DNA of 15,212 nucleotides from Cellvibrionales bacterium (GCA_018668095.1 JABIQF010000232.1:1-15212), one strand, 5' to 3'. Shown: positions 1-7,724, counted from the stretch's first letter. Made by a program: numbers and translations. Notes: a model not told the origin generated them from the letters alone.

Positions 1-63
1 ATTACACATGGTAATGAAATCGTTAATGAGACCATTGCTAATATTCGCTCTGGAGACAAGTAA
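1..63 (+). CDS. pntAA: NAD(P) transhydrogenase subunit alpha part 1 (PntAA), C-terminal end only
   Basis: Only the last 20 residues are in the window, reading ITHGNEIVNETIANIRSGDK before a TAA stop at 61-63. The reading frame is open to the left edge. By itself the tail is too short for family assignment. The call rests on the pntAB and pntB genes that follow directly (pntAB starts 2 bases after this stop) and on the standard order pntAA-pntAB-pntB where the alpha subunit is split. PntAA would be the cytoplasmic NAD(H)-binding domain I. The Shine-Dalgarno sequence of the next gene (GGAGA, 52-56) lies inside this coding end, which points to translational coupling. Confidence 0.8.
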   Translation: MTHGNEIVNETIANIRSGDK

Positions 64-65
64 GC

Positions 66-359
66 ATGGAAATTATTATTCTCATCTTTGTATTTGTTCT
101 CGCCATTTTTTTGGGTGTTGAATTAATTAATAAAGTGCCATCAACATTACATACGCCGTTGATGTCAGGTTCGAACGCAATTTCAGGTATTACATTGGTC
201 GGTGCATTAGTATCGGCAGGTTCTGTTAATAATGAATTTGCCAGTATATTAGGTGTATTAGCCGTAGCGTTCGCAACAATTAATGTAGTGGGTGGGTACA
301 TGGTGACAGACCGTATGCTAGCCATGTTTAAAAAGAAAGAAGGCGGTAACGGTAAATGA
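66..359 (+). CDS. pntAB: NAD(P) transhydrogenase subunit alpha part 2 (PntAB)
   Basis: A 97-residue membrane protein forming the alpha-subunit part of the proton-translocating domain II of the transhydrogenase, which uses the proton-motive force to drive hydride transfer from NADH to NADP+. It starts with a hydrophobic helix (residues 2-18), followed by the family stretch VPSTLHTPLMSGSNAISGI and two more hydrophobic helices. It ends with INVVGGYMVTDRML and a basic, lysine-rich cytoplasmic tail. Length fits stand-alone PntAB proteins. The start ATG has GGAGA 9 bases upstream. The stop codon overlaps the start of pntB in an ATGA junction (356-359). Split alpha subunits are common in proteobacteria such as Rhodospirillum; E. 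coli has a single fused PntA. Confidence 0.95.
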   Translation: MEIIILIFVFVLAIFLGVELINKVPSTLHTPLMSGSNAISGITLVGALVSAGSVNNEFASILGVLAVAFATINVVGGYMVTDRMLAMFKKKEGGNGK

Positions 360-1753
360 ATATAGATGATACGTTAATTAATTTAGTTTACGTTATTGCG
401 GCCGTCTTATTTATTGTCGGTTTAAAATTTTTAGGATCACCAGCTACAGCGCGTAAAGGTAATCTTATTTCAGCAGTAGGTATGCTCACTGCTGTTGTGG
501 TCACTTTAGGTAATCAGCAAATTCTTAGCTTTGAATTAATTGCTGTGGGTGTTGCTGTTGGTGCACTTGTTGGAGCGGTTGTTTCGCGAAAAGTAGCGAT
601 GACTTCGATGCCTGAAATGGTTGCGTTATTTAATGGCTTTGGCGGCCTTGCCAGTTTATTTGTAGGTTGGGCAGCACTATCGGTTGCCTTAGTAAAAGCT
701 ATGAGCAGCGGTATAGCCGTTGATAATTTCAGCTTAGTGACTATTTTCTTATCCATATTAATAGGCGGTCTCACCTTTACGGGTTCGTTATTAGCCTATG
801 GCAAACTCAGTGAAAAAATTTCTGGAAGAGCATTTGTCTACTCGGGCCAGCGTATAGTTAATAGCGGTATTTTATTAGCGGTACTGGTTTGCGCGGCATT
901 ATTCTTTCAAGATTCCGCTAATGATAATTGGCTTTACTTGGCCGTCGGTCTATCGCTGATGTTAGGTGTTATGTTTGTACTTCCGATTGGTGGTGCAGAT
1001 ATGCCGGTCGTTATTTCTTTGCTAAACAGTTTCTCTGGTCTTGCAGCTGCAGCCGCAGGGTTTGCAATTGGCAACATCCTACTTATTGTTGCTGGTTCAC
1101 TCGTAGGTGCTAGCGGTATTATTCTTACCAGCATAATGTGTAAGGCAATGAATCGTTCGCTATCCAATGTATTGTTTTCAGGATTTGGTACCGTCAAGGT
1201 GAGTGCTGGACCTGTAATAGAGCAGGGCGAAGTTAAGCCTATGTCGGCCGAAGATGCTTACTATGTACTAGAGGCCGCGGCGAGTGTTGTTATTATTCCT
1301 GGTTACGGTATGGCAGTTGCACAAGCTCAGCATGCGGTTAAAGAGTTGCAAGGCATTCTTGAAAAAAATGGCGCAGAAGTGGTTTATGCGATTCACCCTG
1401 TTGCTGGGCGCATGCCCGGTCATATGAATGTATTGCTTGCCGAGGCTGATGTGCCTTATGATTTATTGTTAGAGATGGATCAAATTAATCCTCGCATGGA
1501 CAGCTTTGATGTGGCTATTGTTATTGGCGCTAATGATGTTGTTAACCCTGCGGCACGCGAAGTTGAATCCAGTCCTATTTATGGCATGCCGGTGATTAAT
1601 GCCGATCAAGCACGCACAGTGTTTGTATTAAAGCGCTCAATGGCCACAGGATTTGCTGGCATCGATAATCCATTATTCTTTAAAGAAAATACACGTATGT
1701 TATTTGGCGATGCTAAAGCAACATTAGGTAGTTTAGTTAAATCATTTGATTAG
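356..1753 (+). CDS. pntB: NAD(P) transhydrogenase subunit beta (PntB)
   Basis: This 465-residue protein supplies the remaining membrane helices of domain II and the NADP(H)-binding domain III. About the first 270 residues are a series of hydrophobic helices, including the family stretch TSMPEMVALFNGFGGLASL. The C-terminal domain carries the nucleotide-binding GYGMAVAQAQ (from residue 316), AGRMPGHMNVLLAEA, the GANDVVNPAA loop and KRSMATGFAGIDNPLF (from residue 426), all typical of NADP-binding PntB. Length matches the E. coli protein closely. The gene overlaps pntAB by 4 bases, so the two are probably translationally coupled. A strong hairpin terminator follows 15 bases after the stop. The likely physiological output is NADPH for biosynthesis and redox defence. 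Confidence 0.97.
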   Translation: MNIDDTLINLVYVIAAVLFIVGLKFLGSPATARKGNLISAVGMLTAVVVTLGNQQILSFELIAVGVAVGALVGAVVSRKVAMTSMPEMVALFNGFGGLASLFVGWAALSVALVKAMSSGIAVDNFSLVTIFLSILIGGLTFTGSLLAYGKLSEKISGRAFVYSGQRIVNSGILLAVLVCAALFFQDSANDNWLYLAVGLSLMLGVMFVLPIGGADMPVVISLLNSFSGLAAAAAGFAIGNILLIVAGSLVGASGIILTSIMCKAMNRSLSNVLFSGFGTVKVSAGPVIEQGEVKPMSAEDAYYVLEAAASVVIIPGYGMAVAQAQHAVKELQGILEKNGAEVVYAIHPVAGRMPGHMNVLLAEADVPYDLLLEMDQINPRMDSFDVAIVIGANDVVNPAAREVESSPIYGMPVINADQARTVFVLKRSMATGFAGIDNPLFFKENTRMLFGDAKATLGSLVKSFD

Positions 1754-1768
1754 CTTATTGATAAACTG

Positions 1769-1796
1769 AAAAGGCGCCTTTAGGGGCGCCTTTTTT
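1769..1796. terminator. Bidirectional intrinsic terminator between pntB and lysR
   Basis: A perfect 10-bp stem (AAAAGGCGCC at 1769-1778, GGCGCCTTTT at 1785-1794) encloses a 6-base loop. It is followed by a T run on the plus strand and preceded by an A run that gives a T run on the minus strand. It lies between the convergent pntB (stop 1753) and LysR gene (stop at 1835), so it can serve both. Confidence 0.9.
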
Positions 1797-1834
1797 ATAT
1801 CAGTGCAATTTATATCAGAATCATTTTCTTTCTA

Positions 1835-2695
1835 CTAATGTAAACTTGATTGTATATAACCGGCCAAGCGTTCGGTTACCTCTGATACGCTGCGGCGTTC
1901 ATACAGTAAGCTAATATCAATGCTACCAAGTGAAGGCAATAAATCACTTTTTCCATAGCGATCAATAATCGCTAACCCTTCTGGTACCGTACTCTCGGCG
2001 AGAACGGTAACGCCTAAGCCTTCACGAATGGCCGCTTGAATGCCTGATAAATCAGGATTGGTATGAATAATTCGCCAAGGCTTTTTAATTTTATCCAAAG
2101 CGAGCAGAGCACGTTTACGATAAAGACAGCCATCTTGAGCCAGTATAAGCGGGAGTGCCTCCTGACGGTCATGCCGATGCTCTTTACTGCCTACCCATAC
2201 AAGTTTATCGGATTTAATTAATCCCTTGCGTCGAGCCGAAGGCTTATCGTGCAATGCCAAAATAAGGTCATATTGACTGCGCTGAGATTCAGAAAGAAGA
2301 TTCCGACTTAAATCACTAAATACTTCTAAGGCAACCATAGGGTAGGCTTGAGAAAATCGCCCTAAAATTTTTGGTACTAGCGTTGTGGCAAACTCACTAG
2401 GGATGCCTAGTCGTATTTGGCCGGCTAATTCGGGCTGGCTAAATTGAGTCGTTAGTTGATCATTCAGTGCCAGAATTTGTTTAGTGGTTTCGTAAATAAG
2501 GCTGCCAGACTCTGAAAGCTTTAAGTGCTTGTTGTAGCGAGTAAAAATTTCAACGTTGAGTGATTCTTCTAGCTTTTTTATCTGCAGGCTAATGGCTGGC
2601 TGTGAGCGACCAAGATGGTCGGCAGCGGCAGTGACACCGCCAAGGTCAGCAGTGGCAATAAAAGCCCTTAAAGCGTCCATCGATAAATTTCTCAT
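1835..2695 (-). CDS. LysR-family transcriptional regulator, LrhA-like
   Basis: A 286-residue LysR-type regulator. The N-terminal winged helix-turn-helix occupies about residues 4-62, with the recognition region TAAADHLGRSQPAISLQIKK and the following LEESLNVEIFTRYNKHLKL. The rest is a periplasmic-binding-like effector domain. The stretch around ALDKIKKPWRIIHTNPDLSG and QAAIREGLGVTVLAES resembles the LrhA/HexA branch more than GcvA. It starts at ATG with AAGG about 9 bases upstream on the minus strand. It is transcribed away from gcvT across a gap of about 95 bases, the classic layout of a LysR regulator and its target, so control of gcvTP is a reasonable inference but is not shown. Effector unknown. 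Confidence 0.9.
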   Translation of the reverse strand: MRNLSMDALRAFIATADLGGVTAAADHLGRSQPAISLQIKKLEESLNVEIFTRYNKHLKLSESGSLIYETTKQILALNDQLTTQFSQPELAGQIRLGIPSEFATTLVPKILGRFSQAYPMVALEVFSDLSRNLLSESQRSQYDLILALHDKPSARRKGLIKSDKLVWVGSKEHRHDRQEALPLILAQDGCLYRKRALLALDKIKKPWRIIHTNPDLSGIQAAIREGLGVTVLAESTVPEGLAIIDRYGKSDLLPSLGSIDISLLYERRSVSEVTERLAGYIQSSLH

Positions 2696-2704
2696 ATTTA
2701 AAAA

Positions 2705-2716
2705 CCTTATACAAGG
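2705..2716. promoter_or_regulatory. Palindrome in the lysR-gcvT divergent region, possible LysR operator
   Basis: CCTTATACAAGG is a near-perfect palindrome (10 of 12 positions) just upstream of the LysR gene start, and it contains that gene's AAGG ribosome binding site on the minus strand. LysR proteins usually bind dyads of the form T-N11-A, often between divergent promoters, so an autoregulatory role is possible. Part of the symmetry could simply come from the Shine-Dalgarno sequence. Confidence 0.3.
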
Positions 2717-2731
2717 ATCAGAACTATAAAT

Positions 2732-2761
2732 TTAACAAATATATAGAAAAGACGCTAGAAT
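2732..2761 (+). promoter_or_regulatory. Candidate sigma-70 promoter for gcvT-gcvP
   Basis: TTAACA (2732-2737) matches the -35 consensus at five of six positions. TAGAAT (2756-2761) is a good -10 after an 18-base spacer. Transcription would begin near 2768, which leaves no leader for an ATG at 2771 but a short leader with GTGAGA for the ATG at 2792. Confidence 0.45.
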
Positions 2762-2791
2762 ACACTTTTTATGCCTGTGAGATCTATAAAA

Positions 2792-3892
2792 ATGAAAACA
2801 GCTTGTTATGATATGCATTGTGCCGCAGGCGGGAAGATGGTTGAATTTGCCGGCTATCAAATGCCCGTGCAGTACACCGATGGCATTATGGCCGAGCACT
2901 TACACACGCGCACGCAAGCGGGTTTATTTGATGTGTCACATATGGGGCAGGTGCTCGTAAGTGGTGCAAACAGTGCTGCTGAGCTTGAAAGTATTATTCC
3001 TGTCGATATTGCTGCTTTAGCCATTAATCAACAAAGTTATGCCGTTTTTACGAATGAGAATGGCGGCATTCTTGACGACTTAATTGTCACGCGATTAAGT
3101 GAAGATACTTTCTTTTTGGTCGTTAATGCTGCCTGTAAAGAGCAGGACATAGCGCACCTAACGAAACACCTTAGCAGCTGTGAAGTAAGCTATCAGTCTG
3201 ATAAAGCATTGTTGGCCTTGCAGGGCCCAGCAGCATGTAGCGTGTTAGCTCGTTTCGCCCCTGTGGTTGAATCGTTAGTATTTATGAATGGTGTGAGTGT
3301 CAGTATTGGCAATGTTGAATGTTTTATTACTCGCTCGGGTTATACCGGCGAAGATGGCTTTGAAATTTCAATGCCTGCGGCCGATGCTGAAAAAATTGCG
3401 AACATTCTTCTCGATGATGACGCGGTAAAATGGATAGGTTTGGGCGCGCGAGATTCTTTGCGATTAGAATCCGGACTTTGTCTTTACGGTCATGATATGA
3501 ATGAAGAGACAACGGTTATTGAGGCCGGTTTAGCTTGGAGTGTGAGTCGCAGTCGACGTTTAGACGCAGCCAAAGAAGGTGGCTTTCCCGGTGCCGATAT
3601 TATTTTAGAGCAATTAAAAAATGGCGCTCCGAAAAAGCGAGTAGGGTTATCAGTAGACGGTCGTGCTCCGGTCCGTGAAGGCACTGTTATTGTTAATGAA
3701 GACGGTGCTGAAATAGGCATAGTCACCAGTGGTGGCTTTTCACCAAGCCTCGAAAAACCAATTGCGATGGCTTATGTCGATGCGAGTTACGCAGCAGCCG
3801 ATACAAAAGTACAGGCATTAGTCCGCGGAAAACTTCGGCCCATGACAGTAAGCAAATTACCCTTTGTAAAACAGAATTATGTACGTGGCTAA
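2792..3892 (+). CDS. gcvT: Aminomethyltransferase, glycine cleavage system T protein
   Basis: The T protein takes the aminomethyl group carried on lipoyl-H protein, releases ammonia and passes the one-carbon unit to tetrahydrofolate, giving 5,10-methylene-THF. The 366-residue protein shows the family features in order: YDMHCAAGGKMVEFAGYQMP at the N-terminus, GLFDVSHMGQ, GGILDDLIV with the conserved acidic residues (about residues 95-96), GYTGEDGFEIS (from residue 183), and ARDSLRLESGLCLYGHDM. Start choice: an in-frame ATG also exists at 2771 (seven more residues), but 2792 has GTGAGA 9 bases upstream, aligns with the usual family N-terminus and fits the candidate promoter. gcvP follows after 68 bases. 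The usual gcvH partner is absent nearby. Folate binding follows from the family, not from this sequence alone. Confidence 0.96.
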   Translation: MKTACYDMHCAAGGKMVEFAGYQMPVQYTDGIMAEHLHTRTQAGLFDVSHMGQVLVSGANSAAELESIIPVDIAALAINQQSYAVFTNENGGILDDLIVTRLSEDTFFLVVNAACKEQDIAHLTKHLSSCEVSYQSDKALLALQGPAACSVLARFAPVVESLVFMNGVSVSIGNVECFITRSGYTGEDGFEISMPAADAEKIANILLDDDAVKWIGLGARDSLRLESGLCLYGHDMNEETTVIEAGLAWSVSRSRRLDAAKEGGFPGADIILEQLKNGAPKKRVGLSVDGRAPVREGTVIVNEDGAEIGIVTSGGFSPSLEKPIAMAYVDASYAAADTKVQALVRGKLRPMTVSKLPFVKQNYVRG

Positions 3893-3960
3893 GCGCTAAT
3901 TATTTAAAGCTAAAAGCACAGCAATTAATAAGACAAAAAATATAAGTGAAAGAGAGAATT

Positions 3961-6933
3961 ATGACCGACGCAATTTGCAATGAAAGCCTAAGTACCGAAA
4001 GAGAAGCAGCTGATATGCCTGCAGCAGTTAAAGCCACTGTGATGGATTCTTCTCTTATACAAGCCACCGACTTAGCCTTGTTAGGTGATCACTTTGAAGA
4101 TCGCCATGTGGGCTTGTCTGCTGGGACTGCCGGTAACGATACGCAAACCATGTTAACGGCGTTGGGTTATACATCGATGGATAGCTTTATTCGTGATGTC
4201 GTACCAGCCAGTATTTATCAAAGTGAATTATTAAATTTACCCGATGCATTAAGTGAAGCTGATGCCTTAGCGGCGCTCAAAGAGATAGCGCAAAAGAATC
4301 TACCTTTCCGTTCTATGATTGGACAAGGTTATTACGACACGATTACGCCAACCATTATTCTCAGAAACATTCTTGAAAATCCAGCATGGTATACCGCTTA
4401 TACGCCTTACCAGCCAGAAATTTCACAAGGGCGCTTAGAGGCGTTATTAAACTTTCAAACCATGGTTTGCGATTTAACCGGTATGGATATCGCAAATGCA
4501 TCAATGCTAGATGAAGGCAGTGCTGCTGCTGAAGCCATGGGTTTAGCTAAACGATCTGCGAAAAGCAAAGCGAATACCTTTTTTGTTGATCACGATTGCT
4601 TGCCGCAAACTATCGAGGTTGTTAAAACCCGCGCCTATGCTGCCGGTTACGACGTTCTGGTTGGTAATCCGCAAACCGATTTAGCGGCTTGTGATTGCTT
4701 TGGCGTGTTATTGCAATATCCAGGTTGCTCGGGTGAGATACCGAATTTTGATGATGTCGTTGTCACTGCGCATGAGAAAAAAGCATTAGTCGTTATGGCT
4801 GCCGATATTATGGCCTTAGTATTATTGCAATCGCCCGGTGATATTGGTGCTGATGTAGTGGTGGGTAATACGCAGCGATTTGGTGTCCCTGTTGGCTTTG
4901 GTGGTCCGCATGCTGCTTATATGGCTACCAAGAACAAATACCAGCGCTCACTTCCGGGTCGTTTAGTGGGTGTATCTGTAGATGCCGATGGCAAGTCTGC
5001 TTATCGCTTAGCACTGCAAACGCGTGAGCAACATATACGTCGTGAAAAAGCGACATCTAACATTTGTACTGCGCAGGTGTTATTAGCGGTTATTGCATCA
5101 ATGTACGCTTGTTATCACGGTCCTGTTGGCTTACGCAATATTGCAAGCCGCATTCATTCTTTAACAGCGACAGCTGCAGCTGGGTTGGCTGAGCGCGGTT
5201 TTGAGCGAAGTAATGTTCGCTTTTTTGACACGCTGACCATTAAAACCGGTGATCAAACACAGGCTATTTACACACGCGCGCAAAATGAAAAAATTAATTT
5301 ACGTAAAGTCGATGATGCCCATATTGGTTTTTCTGTTGATGAAAAAACAACGAAAGCCGACATTGAATTACTATGGACATTATTCTCAGCAAATAGCAGT
5401 GGAGCTTACGCTTCAGTAGCTGATACGGTGAATATTGATTTTACGGTTGCACCGTTTCGACAAGATGCCGTGTTAAGTCATCCGGTCTTCTCACGTTATC
5501 ATTCAGAAACCGAAATGCTGCGCTACCTTCGTCGCCTGTCTGATAAAGATTTAGCCTTGGATCGCACCATGATTCCTTTAGGCTCCTGCACCATGAAATT
5601 AAATGCCACTAGCGAAATGATTCCAGTGACATGGTCAGAGTTTGGCAGTCCTCATCCATTTGCGCCGTCAGAACAAGTGGTAGGTTATAAGCAAATGATT
5701 GCCGAGCTAGAAGAAATGCTGGCAGAGTGTACCGGTTATGATGTGGTTTCATTGCAGCCTAACGCTGGCTCGCAGGGTGAGTTTGCAGGGTTACTTGCGA
5801 TATCGGCTTATCATAAAAGTCGTGGTGATGACGCGCGTAATATTTGTTTAATACCGAGCTCTGCGCACGGTACTAATCCTGCGTCGGCACAAATGTGTAA
5901 TATGAAAGTGGTTGTGGTTGCTTGCGACAGTGATGGCAATGTCGACATTGATGACCTTCGTACCAAAGCCGATCAGCATGCAGATAATCTAGCTGCATTA
6001 ATGGTGACATACCCATCGACTCACGGTGTATTTGAAGAGCAAATTCGTGAAGTAGCCGAGATAGTCCATGAGCGTGGTGGGCAAGTGTATGTTGATGGTG
6101 CTAACTTAAATGCGATGGTGGGGCTATGCGGTCCTGGTGATTTTGGTGGCGATGTTTCGCATCTTAATTTGCATAAAACATTTTGTATTCCTCATGGTGG
6201 TGGAGGCCCGGGTGTTGGTCCCGTTGCGGCTAAATCGCATTTGGCACCGTTCTTACCGAAGATGGCATCATCGGCTGAGGAGAATTTGCAGGCACCTCAA
6301 GTTTCGAGTGCGCCATTTGGTTCGGCAAGCATATTGCCTATTAGCTGGATGTATTTACGCATGATGGGTGCATCGGGAATGCGTCGCGCAACCGAGGCAG
6401 CTATTCTAAGTGCTAATTATATTGCTTATCGTTTGGCGGATGCTTTTCCTGTTTTATACACTGGCGGGAAAGGCTTAGTGGCTCATGAATGCATTATTGA
6501 TTTGCGCCCTATAAAAGAGACGACTGGAATTGCAGTAGAAGATGTTGCCAAGCGATTAATCGATTATGGTTTTCATGCACCAACCATGTCGTTTCCTGTT
6601 GCTGGTACCTTAATGATAGAGCCAACCGAAAGTGAAGCCTTGAGTGAGGTAGATCGTTTTTGTGAAGCGATGTTAGCAATACGTGGCGAGATTGACAAAG
6701 TTGGTAGCGGTGAGTGGGCGTTAGATGATAACCCGCTTATTAATGCGCCGCATACAGCAGAGCAATTAACGGCCGATGTTTGGGCGCATGCTTATACTCG
6801 TTCAGAGGCAGCGTATCCGTTAACAAGCTTGCGTGAAAACAAATATTTCTCGCCTGTATCACGTATTGATAATGTTTATGGCGATCGTAATTTAGTGTGC
6901 TCATGCCCAAGCATTAGCGATTATATTGATTAG
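3961..6933 (+). CDS. gcvP: Glycine dehydrogenase (decarboxylating), glycine cleavage system P protein
   Basis: The P protein is a PLP enzyme that decarboxylates glycine and loads the aminomethyl group onto the lipoyl arm of H protein. This is the long single-chain form, 990 residues. The N-terminal half carries IGQGYYDTITPTIILRNILE, the ENPAWYTAYTPYQPEISQGR region and LDEGSAAAEAM. The C-terminal half carries IPLGSCTMKLNA, SAHGTNPASAQM, VDGANLNAM and the PLP lysine in LNLHKTFCIPHGGGGPG (Lys739). The ATG at 3961 has AAAGAGAG just upstream; a GTG at 3946 is also in frame but lies before that ribosome binding site. It is about 30 residues longer than the E. coli protein, all near the N-terminus, where a poorly conserved stretch precedes FEDRHVG. 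Probably cotranscribed with gcvT. Confidence 0.97.
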   Translation: MTDAICNESLSTEREAADMPAAVKATVMDSSLIQATDLALLGDHFEDRHVGLSAGTAGNDTQTMLTALGYTSMDSFIRDVVPASIYQSELLNLPDALSEADALAALKEIAQKNLPFRSMIGQGYYDTITPTIILRNILENPAWYTAYTPYQPEISQGRLEALLNFQTMVCDLTGMDIANASMLDEGSAAAEAMGLAKRSAKSKANTFFVDHDCLPQTIEVVKTRAYAAGYDVLVGNPQTDLAACDCFGVLLQYPGCSGEIPNFDDVVVTAHEKKALVVMAADIMALVLLQSPGDIGADVVVGNTQRFGVPVGFGGPHAAYMATKNKYQRSLPGRLVGVSVDADGKSAYRLALQTREQHIRREKATSNICTAQVLLAVIASMYACYHGPVGLRNIASRIHSLTATAAAGLAERGFERSNVRFFDTLTIKTGDQTQAIYTRAQNEKINLRKVDDAHIGFSVDEKTTKADIELLWTLFSANSSGAYASVADTVNIDFTVAPFRQDAVLSHPVFSRYHSETEMLRYLRRLSDKDLALDRTMIPLGSCTMKLNATSEMIPVTWSEFGSPHPFAPSEQVVGYKQMIAELEEMLAECTGYDVVSLQPNAGSQGEFAGLLAISAYHKSRGDDARNICLIPSSAHGTNPASAQMCNMKVVVVACDSDGNVDIDDLRTKADQHADNLAALMVTYPSTHGVFEEQIREVAEIVHERGGQVYVDGANLNAMVGLCGPGDFGGDVSHLNLHKTFCIPHGGGGPGVGPVAAKSHLAPFLPKMASSAEENLQAPQVSSAPFGSASILPISWMYLRMMGASGMRRATEAAILSANYIAYRLADAFPVLYTGGKGLVAHECIIDLRPIKETTGIAVEDVAKRLIDYGFHAPTMSFPVAGTLMIEPTESEALSEVDRFCEAMLAIRGEIDKVGSGEWALDDNPLINAPHTAEQLTADVWAHAYTRSEAAYPLTSLRENKYFSPVSRIDNVYGDRNLVCSCPSISDYID

Positions 6934-6955
6934 TCTTTATAGGCCTCAATTAAAA

Positions 6956-6995
6956 AGTCATATGATCTGTCACCTCATTGATAGATCATATGACT
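6956..6995. terminator. Long hairpin downstream of gcvP, probable terminator
   Basis: A perfect 13-bp inverted repeat (AGTCATATGATCT at 6956-6968, AGATCATATGACT at 6983-6995) begins 22 bases after the gcvP stop. In RNA the stem extends by four more pairs, one of them G-U, leaving a CCUCAU loop. The downstream U run is poor (ACTACTATTTTG), so it may be a weak terminator, an RNA-stabilising 3' end or a protein site. A second short palindrome, TGCTTT-A-AAAGCA, sits at 7005-7017. Confidence 0.55.
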
Positions 6996-7038
6996 ACTAT
7001 TTTGTGCTTTAAAAGCAGATGTAAAAACGCTTGAGTTT

Positions 7039-7069
7039 TTGAAATATAGAATCCTTGATAGGTTATAAT
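7039..7069 (+). promoter_or_regulatory. Candidate promoter of the shikimate-kinase-like gene
   Basis: A perfect -10 hexamer TATAAT lies at 7064-7069. The best -35 is TTGAAA (7039-7044) with a long 19-base spacer. The -10 sits in GTTATAATTA, a ten-base string that recurs at the -10 of the downstream cytochrome gene. Confidence 0.45.
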
Positions 7070-7117
7070 TAATAACTCACTTCTTCCTCTCGTTTTTTTT
7101 GGCTGTTTTATTCCGGT

Positions 7118-7627
7118 ATGAAAAAAAAGACTAACATTGCCCTTATTGGAATGCCTGGTGCAGGCAAGAGTACTGTTGGTCAATTATTGGCTGAGCAACT
7201 TGGTATGCATTTTTGTGATACCGATCAATTAATTGAGCATGTCCAGAAAGCTTCCTTGCAGCATATTCTCGATACTCAGGGTTTTGAGCACCTGAGAGCC
7301 ATTGAGCAGCAAACGATTCTAGATCATCAATTTGATAATGCCATTATCGCCACTGGCGGCAGTGCTATATATGGCGCAAAAGGTATTGCCTATTTACAGG
7401 CTTGTGCCGAGATTTTTTATCTTGATGCCTCCATTGCTTCATTGACTGAGCGAATCAACAATTGGGGTGAGCGGGGCATTGCTTGCCCGGAGTCGCAGAC
7501 CTTTGACGACTTATTTGCCGAGCGCGTCCCGCTGTATCGCCAGCATGCAGACCATGTGATTGAAACGGATAGTACGGATGAGAGCCGCATAGCAGAGCGT
7601 ATTATTCACCTATGGCGCAGCAACTAA
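7118..7627 (+). CDS. Shikimate-kinase-like P-loop kinase
   Basis: A 169-residue nucleoside-monophosphate-kinase-fold protein. It shows Walker A GMPGAGKS (residues 11-18), DTDQLIE (34-40; the second Asp matches a shikimate ligand in AroK), the conserved arginine in FEHLRAIE (Arg60), ATGGS (78-82), a lid arginine (Arg119 in ERGIACPE) and ERVPLYRQHADHVI near the end. Overall length and order match shikimate kinase. Two positions differ: the glycine triplet GGG of AroK is GGS here, and the usual lid RPLL is RGIA. It is not beside aroB, where aroK normally sits, so it may be a paralogue with another substrate. The next in-frame ATG lies inside the Walker A motif, so the start at 7118 is needed even though its ribosome binding site is weak. 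Confidence 0.8.
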   Translation: MKKKTNIALIGMPGAGKSTVGQLLAEQLGMHFCDTDQLIEHVQKASLQHILDTQGFEHLRAIEQQTILDHQFDNAIIATGGSAIYGAKGIAYLQACAEIFYLDASIASLTERINNWGERGIACPESQTFDDLFAERVPLYRQHADHVIETDSTDESRIAERIIHLWRSN

Positions 7628-7634
7628 GCCTTTT

Positions 7635-7674
7635 ACTGATCCAGCGGGCTATTAATCCCGTAAAAAAGATCAGT
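7635..7674 (+). terminator. Nested hairpin after the kinase gene, possible terminator
   Basis: An outer stem ACTGATC (7635-7641) / GATCAGT (7668-7674) encloses an inner stem CGGG (7645-7648) / CCCG (7657-7660). A competing pairing, TTTTAC (7631-7636) with GTAAAA (7660-7665), uses some of the same bases. It starts 8 bases after the stop codon. The downstream sequence GTTTGTGTAATTT is only weakly T-rich. Confidence 0.45.
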
Positions 7675-7724
7675 GTTTGTGTAATTTCAGCAGAATTCAG
7701 ACTTCCCCCTCAGGTTTGAACCGT

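Noticed and set aside
38..325. Minus-strand open frame of 95 residues opposite pntAB
   Set aside because: Shadow of a clear conserved membrane gene on the plus strand; no independent support.
1835..2695. Identification of the LysR gene as gcvA because of its location
   Set aside because: The helix-turn-helix and effector-domain wording fit the LrhA-type branch better than GcvA; location alone is not enough for the name.
2696..2791. Possible glycine riboswitch ahead of gcvT
   Set aside because: The gap is too short for a one- or two-aptamer glycine riboswitch and none of its conserved core strings are seen.
6986..7183. Minus-strand open frame of 65 residues across the kinase promoter
   Set aside because: It overlaps the 5' end of the kinase gene and its TATAAT, has no family resemblance and no clear ribosome binding site.
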